56,588 nucleotides of DNA from an uncultured Pelagibacteraceae bacterium (GCA_902611845.1 CACMAX010000008.1:1-56588); one strand, 5' to 3'; shown: positions 26,596 through 35,223, numbered from the stretch's first letter. Notes: generated from the letters alone by a model not told the origin. Numbers and translations: made by a program.

Positions 26596-27750
26596 ATGAA
26601 TAAAGTTTTTAAGGTTGGTCTCATAGGATGTGGCCATATCGCAGAAACATATTTTAGGGGACACCAATACTTTAATAATTTCAAAATCGTTGCATGTGCA
26701 GATATTAATCAAAAAGCAGCTGAGAAATGTGCGAAATTATACAACATCAAATCAATGACTGTTAATGAAATACTAAAAGATAAAGATATTGAGGTAATTC
26801 TAAATTTAACAATTCCTCAATCACATTATTCTGTATCAAAAAAAGTATTAAATGCAGGTAAGCATGTTTATTCAGAAAAACCATTAGCAACATACTTTCA
26901 AAAAGGAAAAGAGCTAGTGGCTTTGGCAAAACAAAAAAAATTATATATTGGTAATGCGCCGGATACTTTTCTTGGAGGAGGTGGACAAAAAGCAAAGGAA
27001 TTAATTGACTCTGATTTGATTGGACAAATCAAACTTGGAAACGCAATCTTTGCATTTCCTGGTGTTGAAAACTTTCATCCAAAACCAGAGTCTTGGTATA
27101 AAAAAGAGGGAGGACCAGTAATAGATATGGGTCCTTATTTTTTTACAACGCTTGTTAATCTTTTAGGGCCAGCTAAACAGGTGCAAGGTAGAACATTAAC
27201 GGCGTTTAAAAGAAGAAATTATAGAGCGGGTCCGAATAAAGGAAAAACATTTAAGGTTGAAACACCAACTACTTATTTAGCAACAATTCAATTTCATAAT
27301 GAAGCAATTATTCAAGTCACTCTATCCTTTGATGTTATTAATCATCAAAGAAATCATATGGAACTTTATGGAACTAATGGATCAATTATCGTTCCTGATC
27401 CGAATATGTTTGGTGGATCTGTTTATATTTCTGTTACAGAGGGTGGTCGTTGGGGTGAACATAAAACTGATAAAATGCATTTAGGAAAAATAAATATTAC
27501 ATCTGCAAGTGGTAGATCTAATGAATCACCAACAAATGCAAACTATAGAAGTGTTGGAATGTCTGAGATGTTATATTCAATCGAAAAAAAGAAAAAACAT
27601 CGATGTTCCGGAGAGCTATCTCTTCATGTTTTAGATATAATTGAGTCTACTATGAAAGCTGCAACAACTGGAGTACCTCAAAAAATAAAAACTAAGTGTG
27701 AAAAGCCAAAAAGATTTACAGAAGAAGAAGTAAAAAAAATTCTCTTATAG
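26596..27750 (+). CDS. Gfo/Idh/MocA-family dehydrogenase
   Basis: The third member of this superfamily in the window, 384 residues, with Rossmann motif GLIGCGHIAETY, the substrate Lys in SEKPLATYF, and GGPVIDMGPYFFTTLVNLLG in the C-terminal domain. The HKTDKMHLGKI and SANAGVNY-like regions differ clearly from the two minus-strand homologues, so it is not a recent duplicate. It starts five bases after iolD and probably oxidises or epimerises a cyclitol or sugar in the same pathway; some relatives act on scyllo-inositol or keto-sugars. The exact substrate is unknown. Confidence 0.85.
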   Translation: MNKVFKVGLIGCGHIAETYFRGHQYFNNFKIVACADINQKAAEKCAKLYNIKSMTVNEILKDKDIEVILNLTIPQSHYSVSKKVLNAGKHVYSEKPLATYFQKGKELVALAKQKKLYIGNAPDTFLGGGGQKAKELIDSDLIGQIKLGNAIFAFPGVENFHPKPESWYKKEGGPVIDMGPYFFTTLVNLLGPAKQVQGRTLTAFKRRNYRAGPNKGKTFKVETPTTYLATIQFHNEAIIQVTLSFDVINHQRNHMELYGTNGSIIVPDPNMFGGSVYISVTEGGRWGEHKTDKMHLGKINITSASGRSNESPTNANYRSVGMSEMLYSIEKKKKHRCSGELSLHVLDIIESTMKAATTGVPQKIKTKCEKPKRFTEEEVKKILL

Positions 27751-27753
27751 ATC

Positions 27754-28773
27754 ATGAAAGATATTGCAATAGTTGATCCATATCCAAGAACTATGGAGCT
27801 TATTTTCTCAAAACCAAAATTAAATGAGTTAAAAAATAAATTTAAGCTTATTTTCGCACCAAAAATAAATAAACAAAATTTTTATATTAATAATATTCAT
27901 AAAGCGAAATTTATAATTGGACAGCCTGATCTTCCTAAATTTTTATTAATAAAAGCAAAAAAGTTGAAAGCAGTAATAAATGTCGAAAGCAACTTTTTAG
28001 ATAATATGGATTATAATTATTGCTTTGATAAAGGTATTCACGTTATTGCAACTTCACCTGTTTTCTCAAAACCTGTCGCAGAAATTGCACTTGGATTTAC
28101 ACTCTCTCTTCTTAGAAATATTCATGGAGCAAATCAGGATTTTATTAACAAAAGGGAAAAGTATGGATTAGATGGAAATCTTAAGGCTTCATTGTTATCA
28201 GACAAAAAAATTGGATTATTGGGATATGGAGACCTAGGTAAAGCTTTAGTTCCATTATTGAAACCTTTTTCGAGTAAAATAAATATCTATGATCCTTGGA
28301 TACCTAACATAAAAATAATTAATCAAGGATATAAACCAATTACTTTAAAAAAAATGTTTAAAGAATGTGAAGTTATTTATGTACTTGCTGCAATTACTAC
28401 AAAAAACAAAGGATTGATTGATAAAAAATTACTAAATCTTATGAAATCAAACTCACTTTTTATACTGATGAGTAGAGCTGCAGTCGTTAATTTTAAAGAT
28501 TTAAAAAATAGACTTAAAAAAGGTGATATTTATGCAGCACTTGACGTTTTTCCGGAAGAACCAGTTAAAAAAAATGACCCAATAAGAAAATTAAAAAATG
28601 TTTTATTCTCAGCACATAGAGCGGGTGCTTTAGACGAGGCATTTAAGGAAATGGGCAATATTGTTTTTGAAGATATGAAATTAATTTCAAAAAATCTTAA
28701 TCCAAGATTTTGTAAAAAAGCTCTAAGAAAAACTGTCTATCTTTTAAGGTCAAAACCTGTTGCAATTAATTAA
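27754..28773 (+). CDS. D-isomer-specific 2-hydroxyacid dehydrogenase
   Basis: A 339-residue member of the D-2-hydroxyacid dehydrogenase family. The N-terminal catalytic domain is followed by the nucleotide motif GYGDLG, the catalytic Arg in LMSRAAVVN, Glu in DVFPEEP and His in SAHRAG. The ARG-G loop is modified (SRAAV in place of ARG), which hints at a different substrate from the second family member at 21.5-22.4 kb. It is placed between a Gfo/Idh/MocA gene and the sugar ABC genes. A role in reducing hydroxypyruvate-like fragments is likely but unproven. Confidence 0.82.
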   Translation: MKDIAIVDPYPRTMELIFSKPKLNELKNKFKLIFAPKINKQNFYINNIHKAKFIIGQPDLPKFLLIKAKKLKAVINVESNFLDNMDYNYCFDKGIHVIATSPVFSKPVAEIALGFTLSLLRNIHGANQDFINKREKYGLDGNLKASLLSDKKIGLLGYGDLGKALVPLLKPFSSKINIYDPWIPNIKIINQGYKPITLKKMFKECEVIYVLAAITTKNKGLIDKKLLNLMKSNSLFILMSRAAVVNFKDLKNRLKKGDIYAALDVFPEEPVKKNDPIRKLKNVLFSAHRAGALDEAFKEMGNIVFEDMKLISKNLNPRFCKKALRKTVYLLRSKPVAIN

Positions 28774-28795
28774 TTTTTTTTTTAATTTAAATCAA

Positions 28796-29545
28796 ATGAC
28801 TTCAACAAATAAATTACTCTTAGAGGCTAAAGGTATCACAAAGTATTTTGGAACAATAACTGCTTTAGAAAATGTAAATTTAAAAGTGCACGAAGGTGAA
28901 TGTTTAGGTGTAGTAGGAGATAATGGTGCAGGCAAATCTACTCTAATGAAAGTTTTATCTGGTTTGTACAAACCAAGTGCAGGTGCTTTATTTTTTGAGG
29001 GCAAAGAACATGTGTTAGATAGCCCAAAAGACTCTCAAAATTTAGGTTTAGAAATGGTTTATCAAGATCTTGCATTGGCAGGTAATTTACCTATTGGAGA
29101 AAATATATTTTTAGGAAGAGAGCCAACAAAAAATATTGGCTTCTTAAAATTTCTAGATTTTAAAAAAATTCAAGAAATGACAAGCGCACACTTAGAGAAA
29201 CTAAAAATAAATGTTAAAAGTGCTGATCAGAAAGTAGAGGAATTATCTGGAGGACAAAGACAAGCAGTTGCAATAGCTAGGTCAACAGCATTTAATGCCA
29301 AAGTCGTTATAATGGATGAACCAACTGCTGCTTTAGCAATAAAAGAAGTTGGAAAAGTATTAGACTTAATTAACAAATTAAAAAGTACTGGCGTAGGTGT
29401 TATAGTAATAAGTCATAGGATGGATGATATTTTTACTGTTTGCGACAGAGTAATGGCACTTTTTCAAGGAACAAACTTTGCTGAGTCTCAATTAGATAAA
29501 ACTTCAAGAGATGAAGTCATTGGTTGGATTATGGGAAAAAAATAA
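28796..29545 (+). CDS. Sugar ABC transporter ATP-binding protein (FrcA-like)
   Basis: ATPase of the second CUT2-type sugar importer, 249 residues with a single ABC domain. It shows Walker [10 protein letters not shown] at 41-49, a Q-loop VYQDLALAG, signature SGGQRQ at 151-156 and Walker B VIMDEPTAAL at 171-180. I start at the ATG at 28796; the reading frame extends 12 codons upstream over a T-rich stretch and into the previous gene, which is not protein-like. It is followed after one base by the permease gene. It is clearly related to the ATPase at 14.9-15.7 kb but is not a near copy. Confidence 0.92.
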   Translation: MTSTNKLLLEAKGITKYFGTITALENVNLKVHEGECLGVVGDNGAGKSTLMKVLSGLYKPSAGALFFEGKEHVLDSPKDSQNLGLEMVYQDLALAGNLPIGENIFLGREPTKNIGFLKFLDFKKIQEMTSAHLEKLKINVKSADQKVEELSGGQRQAVAIARSTAFNAKVVIMDEPTAALAIKEVGKVLDLINKLKSTGVGVIVISHRMDDIFTVCDRVMALFQGTNFAESQLDKTSRDEVIGWIMGKK

Positions 29546-29546
29546 A

Positions 29547-30560
29547 ATGGAAGATAAGGAAAAAAAACAAGATAGCTTGTATGTAAAACTTATTCCATAT
29601 TTTGAAAAATATGGGATTTTACTATTATTAGTTATCATGATCTTGGTAATGCATATTTTGCAACCAGATGTCTTCTTGTCTTGGAGAAATGTAACAAATG
29701 TATTCAAACAAATATCTTGGCAATCAATGTTAGCTTTAGGTGTTTTTATGGTTATTGTGACTGCGGGTATAGATCTATCAGTTGGCTCAATAATGATGCT
29801 TTCATTGATGATTTTAGCAATAGTAGCTAAAGCTGGAGCACCTTGGTTTATAGTTGTTCTAGTACCTTTGTTTGCTGGATTTTTATGTGGGTTGGTAAAT
29901 GGTTTGGGGATAACACTATTAAGAATGCCTCATCCTTTTATAATGACTTTAGGAACTCTTTATATTTTTAGAGGAACAGGAAACCTTATATCAGGCGGAA
30001 CACCCATAAGTGGATTTACCGATGAAGTTAGGTACCTAGGTCATGGTAGAATAGATCTTACCTGGTTAGGATTAGAGAAATCTCAATATCTCCCCGTAAG
30101 CTTAGTTTTAATCGCTGTTGTATATTTTGTTTTTTGGGTTTTCTTAAACCATAGTCGAACAGGAAAGTGGATTTATGCAATTGGTGGCAACCCAAGTGCA
30201 GCGAGAGCCTCTGGAATTAATGTAAATAAAATTTTAATAATTGTTTATTCACTTTGTGGATTTTTATCAGGTATTGGAGCATTAATTTTAGCAGGAAGAA
30301 CGGACTCTGGTTATCCTAATGCAGGATTACAATCTGAATTAGATGCTATCGCAGCATGTATAATTGGCGGAGCTAGTTTCTTTGGTGGTAGAGGAACTGT
30401 TCTTGGAGTTTTTGCCGGAGTAATGATTATGGGAATTTTAAGAAATGGACTTAATTTGATGGATGTAAGTTCTTTCTGGCAACAAGTATTGATTGGCTCG
30501 ATCATTGTATTAGCAGTTTATGTGGATGTTTTAAGAAGAGATTTCGGCACGAGAAAATAA
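29547..30560 (+). CDS. Sugar ABC transporter permease (RbsC-like)
   Basis: A 337-residue BPD_transp_2 permease with about ten helices and the family segments VIVTAGIDLSVGSIMML, GLVNGLGITLLRMPHPFIMTLGTL, GKWIYAIGGNPSAARASGINV and LDAIAACIIGGASFFGGRGT. These match RbsC/FrcC well. The ATG at 29547 lies one base after the ATPase stop; an in-frame start 12 codons earlier lies inside that gene and is rejected. In this operon the order is ATPase, permease, binding protein, the reverse of the first sugar ABC operon. Confidence 0.92.
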   Translation: MEDKEKKQDSLYVKLIPYFEKYGILLLLVIMILVMHILQPDVFLSWRNVTNVFKQISWQSMLALGVFMVIVTAGIDLSVGSIMMLSLMILAIVAKAGAPWFIVVLVPLFAGFLCGLVNGLGITLLRMPHPFIMTLGTLYIFRGTGNLISGGTPISGFTDEVRYLGHGRIDLTWLGLEKSQYLPVSLVLIAVVYFVFWVFLNHSRTGKWIYAIGGNPSAARASGINVNKILIIVYSLCGFLSGIGALILAGRTDSGYPNAGLQSELDAIAACIIGGASFFGGRGTVLGVFAGVMIMGILRNGLNLMDVSSFWQQVLIGSIIVLAVYVDVLRRDFGTRK

Positions 30561-30640
30561 TCACGTCAAAGTTGAATAGTTGCTTTCATTAGAGACCCTG
30601 TAAACAGTTGAATTTTTTTTAAAAATTTTATTAAATTAAG

Positions 30641-30658
30641 CTTTAATAATTATTAAAG
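30641..30658. promoter_or_regulatory. 18-bp perfect palindrome upstream of sugar binding protein
   Basis: CTTTAATAATTATTAAAG is a perfect 18-bp palindrome ending nine bases before the ATG at 30668 and overlapping the AAAGGGG ribosome site. It is preceded by a T-rich and A-rich stretch (30612-30630) with its own dyad. It could be an operator or an RNA hairpin that masks the ribosome site. AT-rich sequence makes chance palindromes more frequent, but this length is uncommon. Confidence 0.45.
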
Positions 30659-30667
30659 GGGAAATTT

Positions 30668-31600
30668 ATGAGAAAACTATCAAGAAAAATTGTTGTTTTA
30701 ATATCAGCAATTTTTTTATCGATAAGCATGATTTCAGCTTCTTTTGCTGATGGTCATGGTAAAAAAATCTTGTTCAGTATTAAAGGTCCTGGATCTGGAA
30801 ATCCTTTCTGGGCTTCTGTTACAAAAGGTGCTGAAGAAGAAGCTAAAAAATTAGGTGTTAAGTTAATCTTGGTTGCGCCACCTCAAGAAGGTGATGTTCA
30901 AGCGCAAATTAACCAAGTGGAAGACCAACTTGCTAAAGGTGTTGATGCTTTAGCTCTTGCACCAGGAGATCCAAATGCATTTGCTCCAATTGTAGATGAC
31001 GCTATCAAAAGTGGTGTTCCAGTTGTATTCGTAGATACAAAAGGGATCAATGAAGGTGTTACTTTTATTGGAACTAACAATATGAATGGAGCAGAATTAG
31101 CTGCTAAATTCATTTGTGACAAAACTCCAAAAGGTTCAGATGTTGCAATTTTGACTGGAATAGAGTCTCAATCAACAGCTTTACTAAGAAGAGACGGTGC
31201 AATTAAAGGATTTAAAAATTGTGGTTTAAATATAGTTGCTACTCAAACAGCTGAGTGGGATACTGCTAAAGGTAGATCAGTTACTGAGTCTATTATTTTG
31301 AAAAATCCTAACATCAAAGCAATATTTGCTTCAAATGACAATATGGGCTTAGGTGCTATGCAAGCTCTTAAAGATGCAGATATGAATGATGTTGTTGTTG
31401 TTGGTTTTGATGCAACTCCAGATGCTGCTACAAGTATCTTAAAAGGTGAAATGACTGCAACTATTGCTCAGTTCTCATATAACATGGGTGCTTATGGTGT
31501 TAAATATGCACTTGAGTTAGCTAATGGTGGAAGTATTGATCCAAACATTGATACTGGAACACAACTAGTAACAAAAGAAAACGCTAACGATTTTAAATAA
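30668..31600 (+). CDS. Sugar ABC transporter periplasmic binding protein (RbsB-like)
   Basis: A 310-residue Peripla_BP_4 protein with a Sec signal peptide (VVLISAIFLSISMISASFA, probable cut after SFA). Typical RbsB features are GPGSGNPFWASV near the start, VEDQLAKGVDALALAPGDP, FVDTKGINEGVTFIGTNN and the second-domain ASNDNMGLGAMQAL and VVGFDATPDA. The ligand is probably a simple aldose; the FucU/RbsD-like and ribokinase genes that follow point to ribose, fucose or a similar sugar. A 107-base leader separates it from the permease gene, so it probably has its own promoter. An AAAGGGG ribosome site precedes the ATG and a strong terminator follows. Confidence 0.92.
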   Translation: MRKLSRKIVVLISAIFLSISMISASFADGHGKKILFSIKGPGSGNPFWASVTKGAEEEAKKLGVKLILVAPPQEGDVQAQINQVEDQLAKGVDALALAPGDPNAFAPIVDDAIKSGVPVVFVDTKGINEGVTFIGTNNMNGAELAAKFICDKTPKGSDVAILTGIESQSTALLRRDGAIKGFKNCGLNIVATQTAEWDTAKGRSVTESIILKNPNIKAIFASNDNMGLGAMQALKDADMNDVVVVGFDATPDAATSILKGEMTATIAQFSYNMGAYGVKYALELANGGSIDPNIDTGTQLVTKENANDFK

Positions 31601-31620
31601 TCATTAGTCTATAACATTTA

Positions 31621-31655
31621 AAAAGGGTGGAATTTTTATTCCACCCTTTTTTTTT
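31621..31655 (+). terminator. Intrinsic terminator after sugar binding protein
   Basis: AAAAGGGTGGAAT (31621-31633) and ATTCCACCCTTTT (31638-31650) form a perfect 13-bp stem with a four-base loop, followed by T to 31655. This is a classic Rho-independent terminator, 20 bases after the binding-protein stop. It is one of the two clearest terminators in the window. Confidence 0.95.
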
Positions 31656-31661
31656 ATGTAA

Positions 31662-31667
31662 TATAAT
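31662..31667 (+). promoter_or_regulatory. Candidate -10 box directly before the FucU/RbsD gene
   Basis: A perfect TATAAT lies between the terminator T run and the ATG at 31674. The expected start of transcription would be at or next to the A of the ATG, so the transcript may be leaderless. No convincing -35 box is present at the usual distance, where the terminator stem lies. Confidence 0.4.
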
Positions 31668-31673
31668 CTTTTA

Positions 31674-32135
31674 ATGTTAATAAATATTAACCCAGTTTTA
31701 AGCCCTGATTTACTTTTTCATTTAAGATCTATGGGTCATGGCGAGAAAATTATTCTTGCTGATGCTAATTTTCCTGCAAACTCTATGAACAAGAATGTAA
31801 TACGATTAGATGGGGTAGATATTAAAAGTGCAGCAAATGCAATTTTATCTGTTTTTCCATTAGATAGTTTTACCGTATCACAAGGGGGCTCACCTGCACT
31901 TAGAATGGAAGTAGATGATAAACCAGAAGAACTAACTGAAACTCATAAAGAATTTATTGAAGCAGTAAAAAATAATTCTGGTCCTCAATGGAAAGTTGGA
32001 TCAATTTCAAGACAAAATTTTTATGAAGAAGCAAAAAAAGCATATTGTATTGTAACCACTACAGATGCTCGACCTTTTGGATGTTTTATTATTACTAAAG
32101 GAGTTATTCTTCCTGACGGTAAAGTCTGGTCTTAA
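31674..32135 (+). CDS. FucU/RbsD-family sugar mutarotase
   Basis: A 153-residue RbsD/FucU protein that interconverts sugar anomers after uptake. The start LININPVLSPDLLFHLRSMGHGEKIILADANFP matches FucU (L-fucose mutarotase) better than RbsD, with the conserved His in MGHG, Asp in LADANFP, and the C-terminal YEEAKKAYCIVTTTDARPFGCFIITKGV. It lies just after the RbsB-like terminator and before the ribokinase gene. The FucU-like sequence with an RbsK partner leaves the sugar open: fucose, ribose or another aldose. It has no leader for a normal ribosome site. Confidence 0.85.
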   Translation: MLININPVLSPDLLFHLRSMGHGEKIILADANFPANSMNKNVIRLDGVDIKSAANAILSVFPLDSFTVSQGGSPALRMEVDDKPEELTETHKEFIEAVKNNSGPQWKVGSISRQNFYEEAKKAYCIVTTTDARPFGCFIITKGVILPDGKVWS

Positions 32136-32139
32136 TTAA

Positions 32140-33054
32140 ATGAAATCTATATGTGTATTTGGAGTTTTTGTTGCAGACTTATGTTTTATTGGTGAAAAAA
32201 TTCCTGAAGTGGGGCAAACTATTTTAGGAACAAAACACTTAATAGGACCTGGTGGAAAAGGATCTAACCAAGCCATTGCTGCAGCAAGACTTGGTGGAAA
32301 CATAAGTTTTATAACAAAAATAGGTGATGATAATAATGCTGAAATGGCACTAAATTTATATAAATCCTCTGGAGTAAATACCGATTATATTATTAAAGAC
32401 AAAAATTACTCAACTGGTGTTGCTGGAATTATGATTAATGCTAATACAGGTGATAATGCAATAAACATCATACCAGGCGCTGCTGGTACTTTAAATAGTT
32501 CTGATATAGATAATAATTTAAAAGCAATCGAGAAGTCAGATATATTCTTAACACAATTAGAAACACCATATGATGTTACTAGTTATGCTTTACAAAAAGC
32601 TAAAGATACTGGATCAATTACTATTTTAAATCCAGCTCCGGCTTCAAAAATATCTGACAATGACTTTAAAAACATAGACTATTTTACGCCAAATGAAACT
32701 GAGGCTAGTTTTTATTTAGAAAAGAAAATAGAAACAAAATCTGAAATAGAAAATGCAGCTAAAGAATTTTTAAAAAAAGGAGTCAAAAATATTCTAATAA
32801 CTCTAGGTTCTAAAGGAGTTTATTTTTCAAATGGAACCGAAAGCCATTTTGTAGATGCTCATAAATTAAAAGACGATGTAAAAGATACTACTGGAGCAGG
32901 AGATGCATTTAATGGAGCTTTTAGTGTGGCATTAGCTAAATCGTTAAAAATTGTTGATGCATTAGAATTTTCTAACAAAGTTGCTGGCATTTCTACAACT
33001 AAAGAAGGGGCTGCAAATTCAATACCAAGTATCAATGAAGTAGAAAATTACTAA
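32140..33054 (+). CDS. rbsK: Ribokinase (PfkB family)
   Basis: A 304-residue PfkB sugar kinase with the ribokinase patterns GPGGKGSNQAIAAARLGG near residue 41, FLTQLETPYDV, NPAPA, TPNETEA and the catalytic DTTGAGDAFNGAF with the general-base Asp. These match RbsK rather than IolC or fructokinase. It would phosphorylate ribose or a similar aldose delivered by the upstream ABC system. It begins four bases after the FucU/RbsD-like gene and its stop abuts the opposing dehydratase stop with no gap. Confidence 0.9.
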   Translation: MKSICVFGVFVADLCFIGEKIPEVGQTILGTKHLIGPGGKGSNQAIAAARLGGNISFITKIGDDNNAEMALNLYKSSGVNTDYIIKDKNYSTGVAGIMINANTGDNAINIIPGAAGTLNSSDIDNNLKAIEKSDIFLTQLETPYDVTSYALQKAKDTGSITILNPAPASKISDNDFKNIDYFTPNETEASFYLEKKIETKSEIENAAKEFLKKGVKNILITLGSKGVYFSNGTESHFVDAHKLKDDVKDTTGAGDAFNGAFSVALAKSLKIVDALEFSNKVAGISTTKEGAANSIPSINEVENY

Positions 33055-34230
33055 TTACTCAATAATTTTAAATTCTGATTTATATTTATCTGTAATCTTA
33101 AGACCAAGACCTGGAACATTATCATCTAGATCTATCATTCCATCTATTGGAGCAGGATCACCTTCAAAAATATAATAAAATAGTTCGTTACCAATTTCTA
33201 CATCATGAACTGGAAAAAACTCTGAGATAGGACAATTAAAATTCGACATTGTTAAATGATAGTTATGCATTTGACCTGCATGTGGAATTACTGGAACTTG
33301 ATAAGCCTCTGCAAGAGCATTTATTTTCTGAGCGATTGTAAATCCACCAACTCTATTATTATCATATTGAATGTAGCTAACTGCTTTGAGGTCTAACAAT
33401 TGTTTAAAACCAAATAGATTAAATTCATGTTCTCCCCCAGAAATTGGTATAGCGTTCATATTATTCAGTTCCGCATACCCATGAATATCATCAGCAATAA
33501 CTGGTTCTTCTAACCATCTTGGATTAAATTTTACCAATTTAGGTATCATTCTTTTAGAATAATCTAGGTTCCAACCCATATAACATTCTAACATTAAGTC
33601 AGTATCATCCCCGATTACTTCTCTTACAGCTTCTACAAGTTCAATGTTTTTCCTCATCCCTTCAGGACCATCTTTTGGCCCCCAACCAAATCTCATTTTA
33701 AACATTTTAAAACCTTGTTTTTTATATTTTTCAGCTTCATTTTGTAAATCTTTGATAGGCTGGCTATAAAGTTTTGATGCATAAACAGGTATCTTTTCTT
33801 TTGTTCTACCCCCTAACAATTTAAATACGGGTTTGTTAGTTAACTTTCCTAATATATCCCAAATAGCAATATCAATTGCAGATATTGCAACCATACCCAA
33901 ACCTCTTCTTCCCCAAGCATGAGTTCTTCTATACATTTTTTCCCAGATGTAAGCGTAATCAAAAGGATCTTCCCCTATAACTAATGGTTTAAGATACTCA
34001 TCAATAGTTTTTTTTACTAGCTGAGGTGCAAGAGCTGCATTACCAATTCCAATATTACCATCATCAGTTTCAATTTCACAAATTAACCATTCATGAAATC
34101 TGAAAGAACCCATGGCGTCTGATTTTTCATAAAGTAAATCTGATGCATTTGTGCAAAAATTATTTTGTGGAGGAACTGTTTTACCATTCCATTGATATAC
34201 TTTTGTTCTTATATCTTTAATTTTAGACAT
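33055..34230 (-). CDS. Enolase-superfamily sugar-acid dehydratase (L-rhamnonate dehydratase-like)
   Basis: A 391-residue mandelate-racemase-subgroup enzyme that should dehydrate a sugar acid to a 2-keto-3-deoxy acid. It resembles L-rhamnonate dehydratase: [26 protein letters not shown], a [18 protein letters not shown] capping region, and the C-terminal [26 protein letters not shown]. Metal ligands are Glu241 (WLEEPV) and Glu267 (SGGEHE), but the first ligand position holds Glu215 (LECYMGWN) where Asp is usual. The catalytic His is His317 and its Asp partner Asp290. It abuts the PdxA-like gene in one operon. Substrate could be rhamnonate, fuconate or another aldonate. Confidence 0.85.
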   Translation of the reverse strand: MSKIKDIRTKVYQWNGKTVPPQNNFCTNASDLLYEKSDAMGSFRFHEWLICEIETDDGNIGIGNAALAPQLVKKTIDEYLKPLVIGEDPFDYAYIWEKMYRRTHAWGRRGLGMVAISAIDIAIWDILGKLTNKPVFKLLGGRTKEKIPVYASKLYSQPIKDLQNEAEKYKKQGFKMFKMRFGWGPKDGPEGMRKNIELVEAVREVIGDDTDLMLECYMGWNLDYSKRMIPKLVKFNPRWLEEPVIADDIHGYAELNNMNAIPISGGEHEFNLFGFKQLLDLKAVSYIQYDNNRVGGFTIAQKINALAEAYQVPVIPHAGQMHNYHLTMSNFNCPISEFFPVHDVEIGNELFYYIFEGDPAPIDGMIDLDDNVPGLGLKITDKYKSEFKIIE

Positions 34231-35223
34231 TTAATTTAAATTTTGAGCCATTCTTAATGCAATTTTAAACGATTGCAATGTCGGCTCCAAATTTGCCTGA
34301 TTTTTTCCAGCAATATCAAATGCAGTTCCATGCGCAGGTGTTGTTATTGGAATTGGAAGACCACCTTGAACTGTTACCCCTCTATCAAATCCAAAAGCCT
34401 TTAGTCCAGATTGAAGAGCATCATGATACATTCCAACAATACAATCATGATTTTTATTTTTAAATGCTGTAATAAAAGAAGTATCACATGGTAAAGGACC
34501 ATCAGCATTAATACCAAGTTTTTTTGCTTCCTCTATTGCTGGTATTATCTCATCTTTTTCTTCATTACCAAACTCTGCATGAGGGTTAAGAGCTTGAACC
34601 GCAACTCTTGGATTTTCTATACCGTTTAATTTCATTGCTTCATTAATCAATTTTATTGGCTTCATTATTTTATCTTTCTTAATATGTTCTGGAACTTCTT
34701 TGATAGGTATATGAGATGTCACTCGTGCAGTCCAAAAATTATCTACAACATTAAATTCACAAAAAAAACTTTTTACATTTAATTTATCAGCCATATGATG
34801 TAATTCGTCATCAAATTTACATCCACCTAGTTTTAAGCTTGTCTTATTAAAAGGACCAAAATTAATAGCATCAATTTTTTTTTCTTTCGCAAGTTCTAGT
34901 GCTAAATTTAATGCATTTAAAACTGTTTCTCCAGATTCTGCAGAGCACTCTGATAAATTATAATCTTTGTTTTTACCCTTAGAGATATCTAAAAAATACT
35001 TACTTTTTTTATCAAAATTTATTTCATCAAAATCAGTAACTATTTCTAGGTCTGAATTATTTCCTGAAATTTTATCTCCAGCATTTAAAATATTTTTTTC
35101 ACCAATTATAGTAATGTTTGCATTCGATAGTTCGTTTTGGGTCAAAAGTTTTGATATAAGTTCAGGTCCAATACCCGATGGATCTCCTAGCAATAAAGCA
35201 ATATTTTTTTTCTTATTTGTCAT
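34231..35223 (-). CDS. PdxA2-like 4-phospho-sugar-acid dehydrogenase
   Basis: A 330-residue PdxA-family NAD-dependent dehydrogenase/decarboxylase with the start LGDPSGIGPELI and zinc ligands likely in LHHMADKL, LNPHAEFG and GMYHDALQ. The segment GFDRGVTVQGGLPIPITTPAHGTAFDIAG is the form found in catabolic PdxA2 proteins next to sugar-acid genes, not the TSVDHGTA form of pyridoxal synthesis. PdxA2 oxidises 4-phospho-D-threonate or erythronate after a DUF1537 kinase; no such kinase gene is present here. It shares an operon with the dehydratase and diverges from the TctC gene by 69 bases. Confidence 0.8.
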   Translation of the reverse strand: MTNKKKNIALLLGDPSGIGPELISKLLTQNELSNANITIIGEKNILNAGDKISGNNSDLEIVTDFDEINFDKKSKYFLDISKGKNKDYNLSECSAESGETVLNALNLALELAKEKKIDAINFGPFNKTSLKLGGCKFDDELHHMADKLNVKSFFCEFNVVDNFWTARVTSHIPIKEVPEHIKKDKIMKPIKLINEAMKLNGIENPRVAVQALNPHAEFGNEEKDEIIPAIEEAKKLGINADGPLPCDTSFITAFKNKNHDCIVGMYHDALQSGLKAFGFDRGVTVQGGLPIPITTPAHGTAFDIAGKNQANLEPTLQSFKIALRMAQNLN

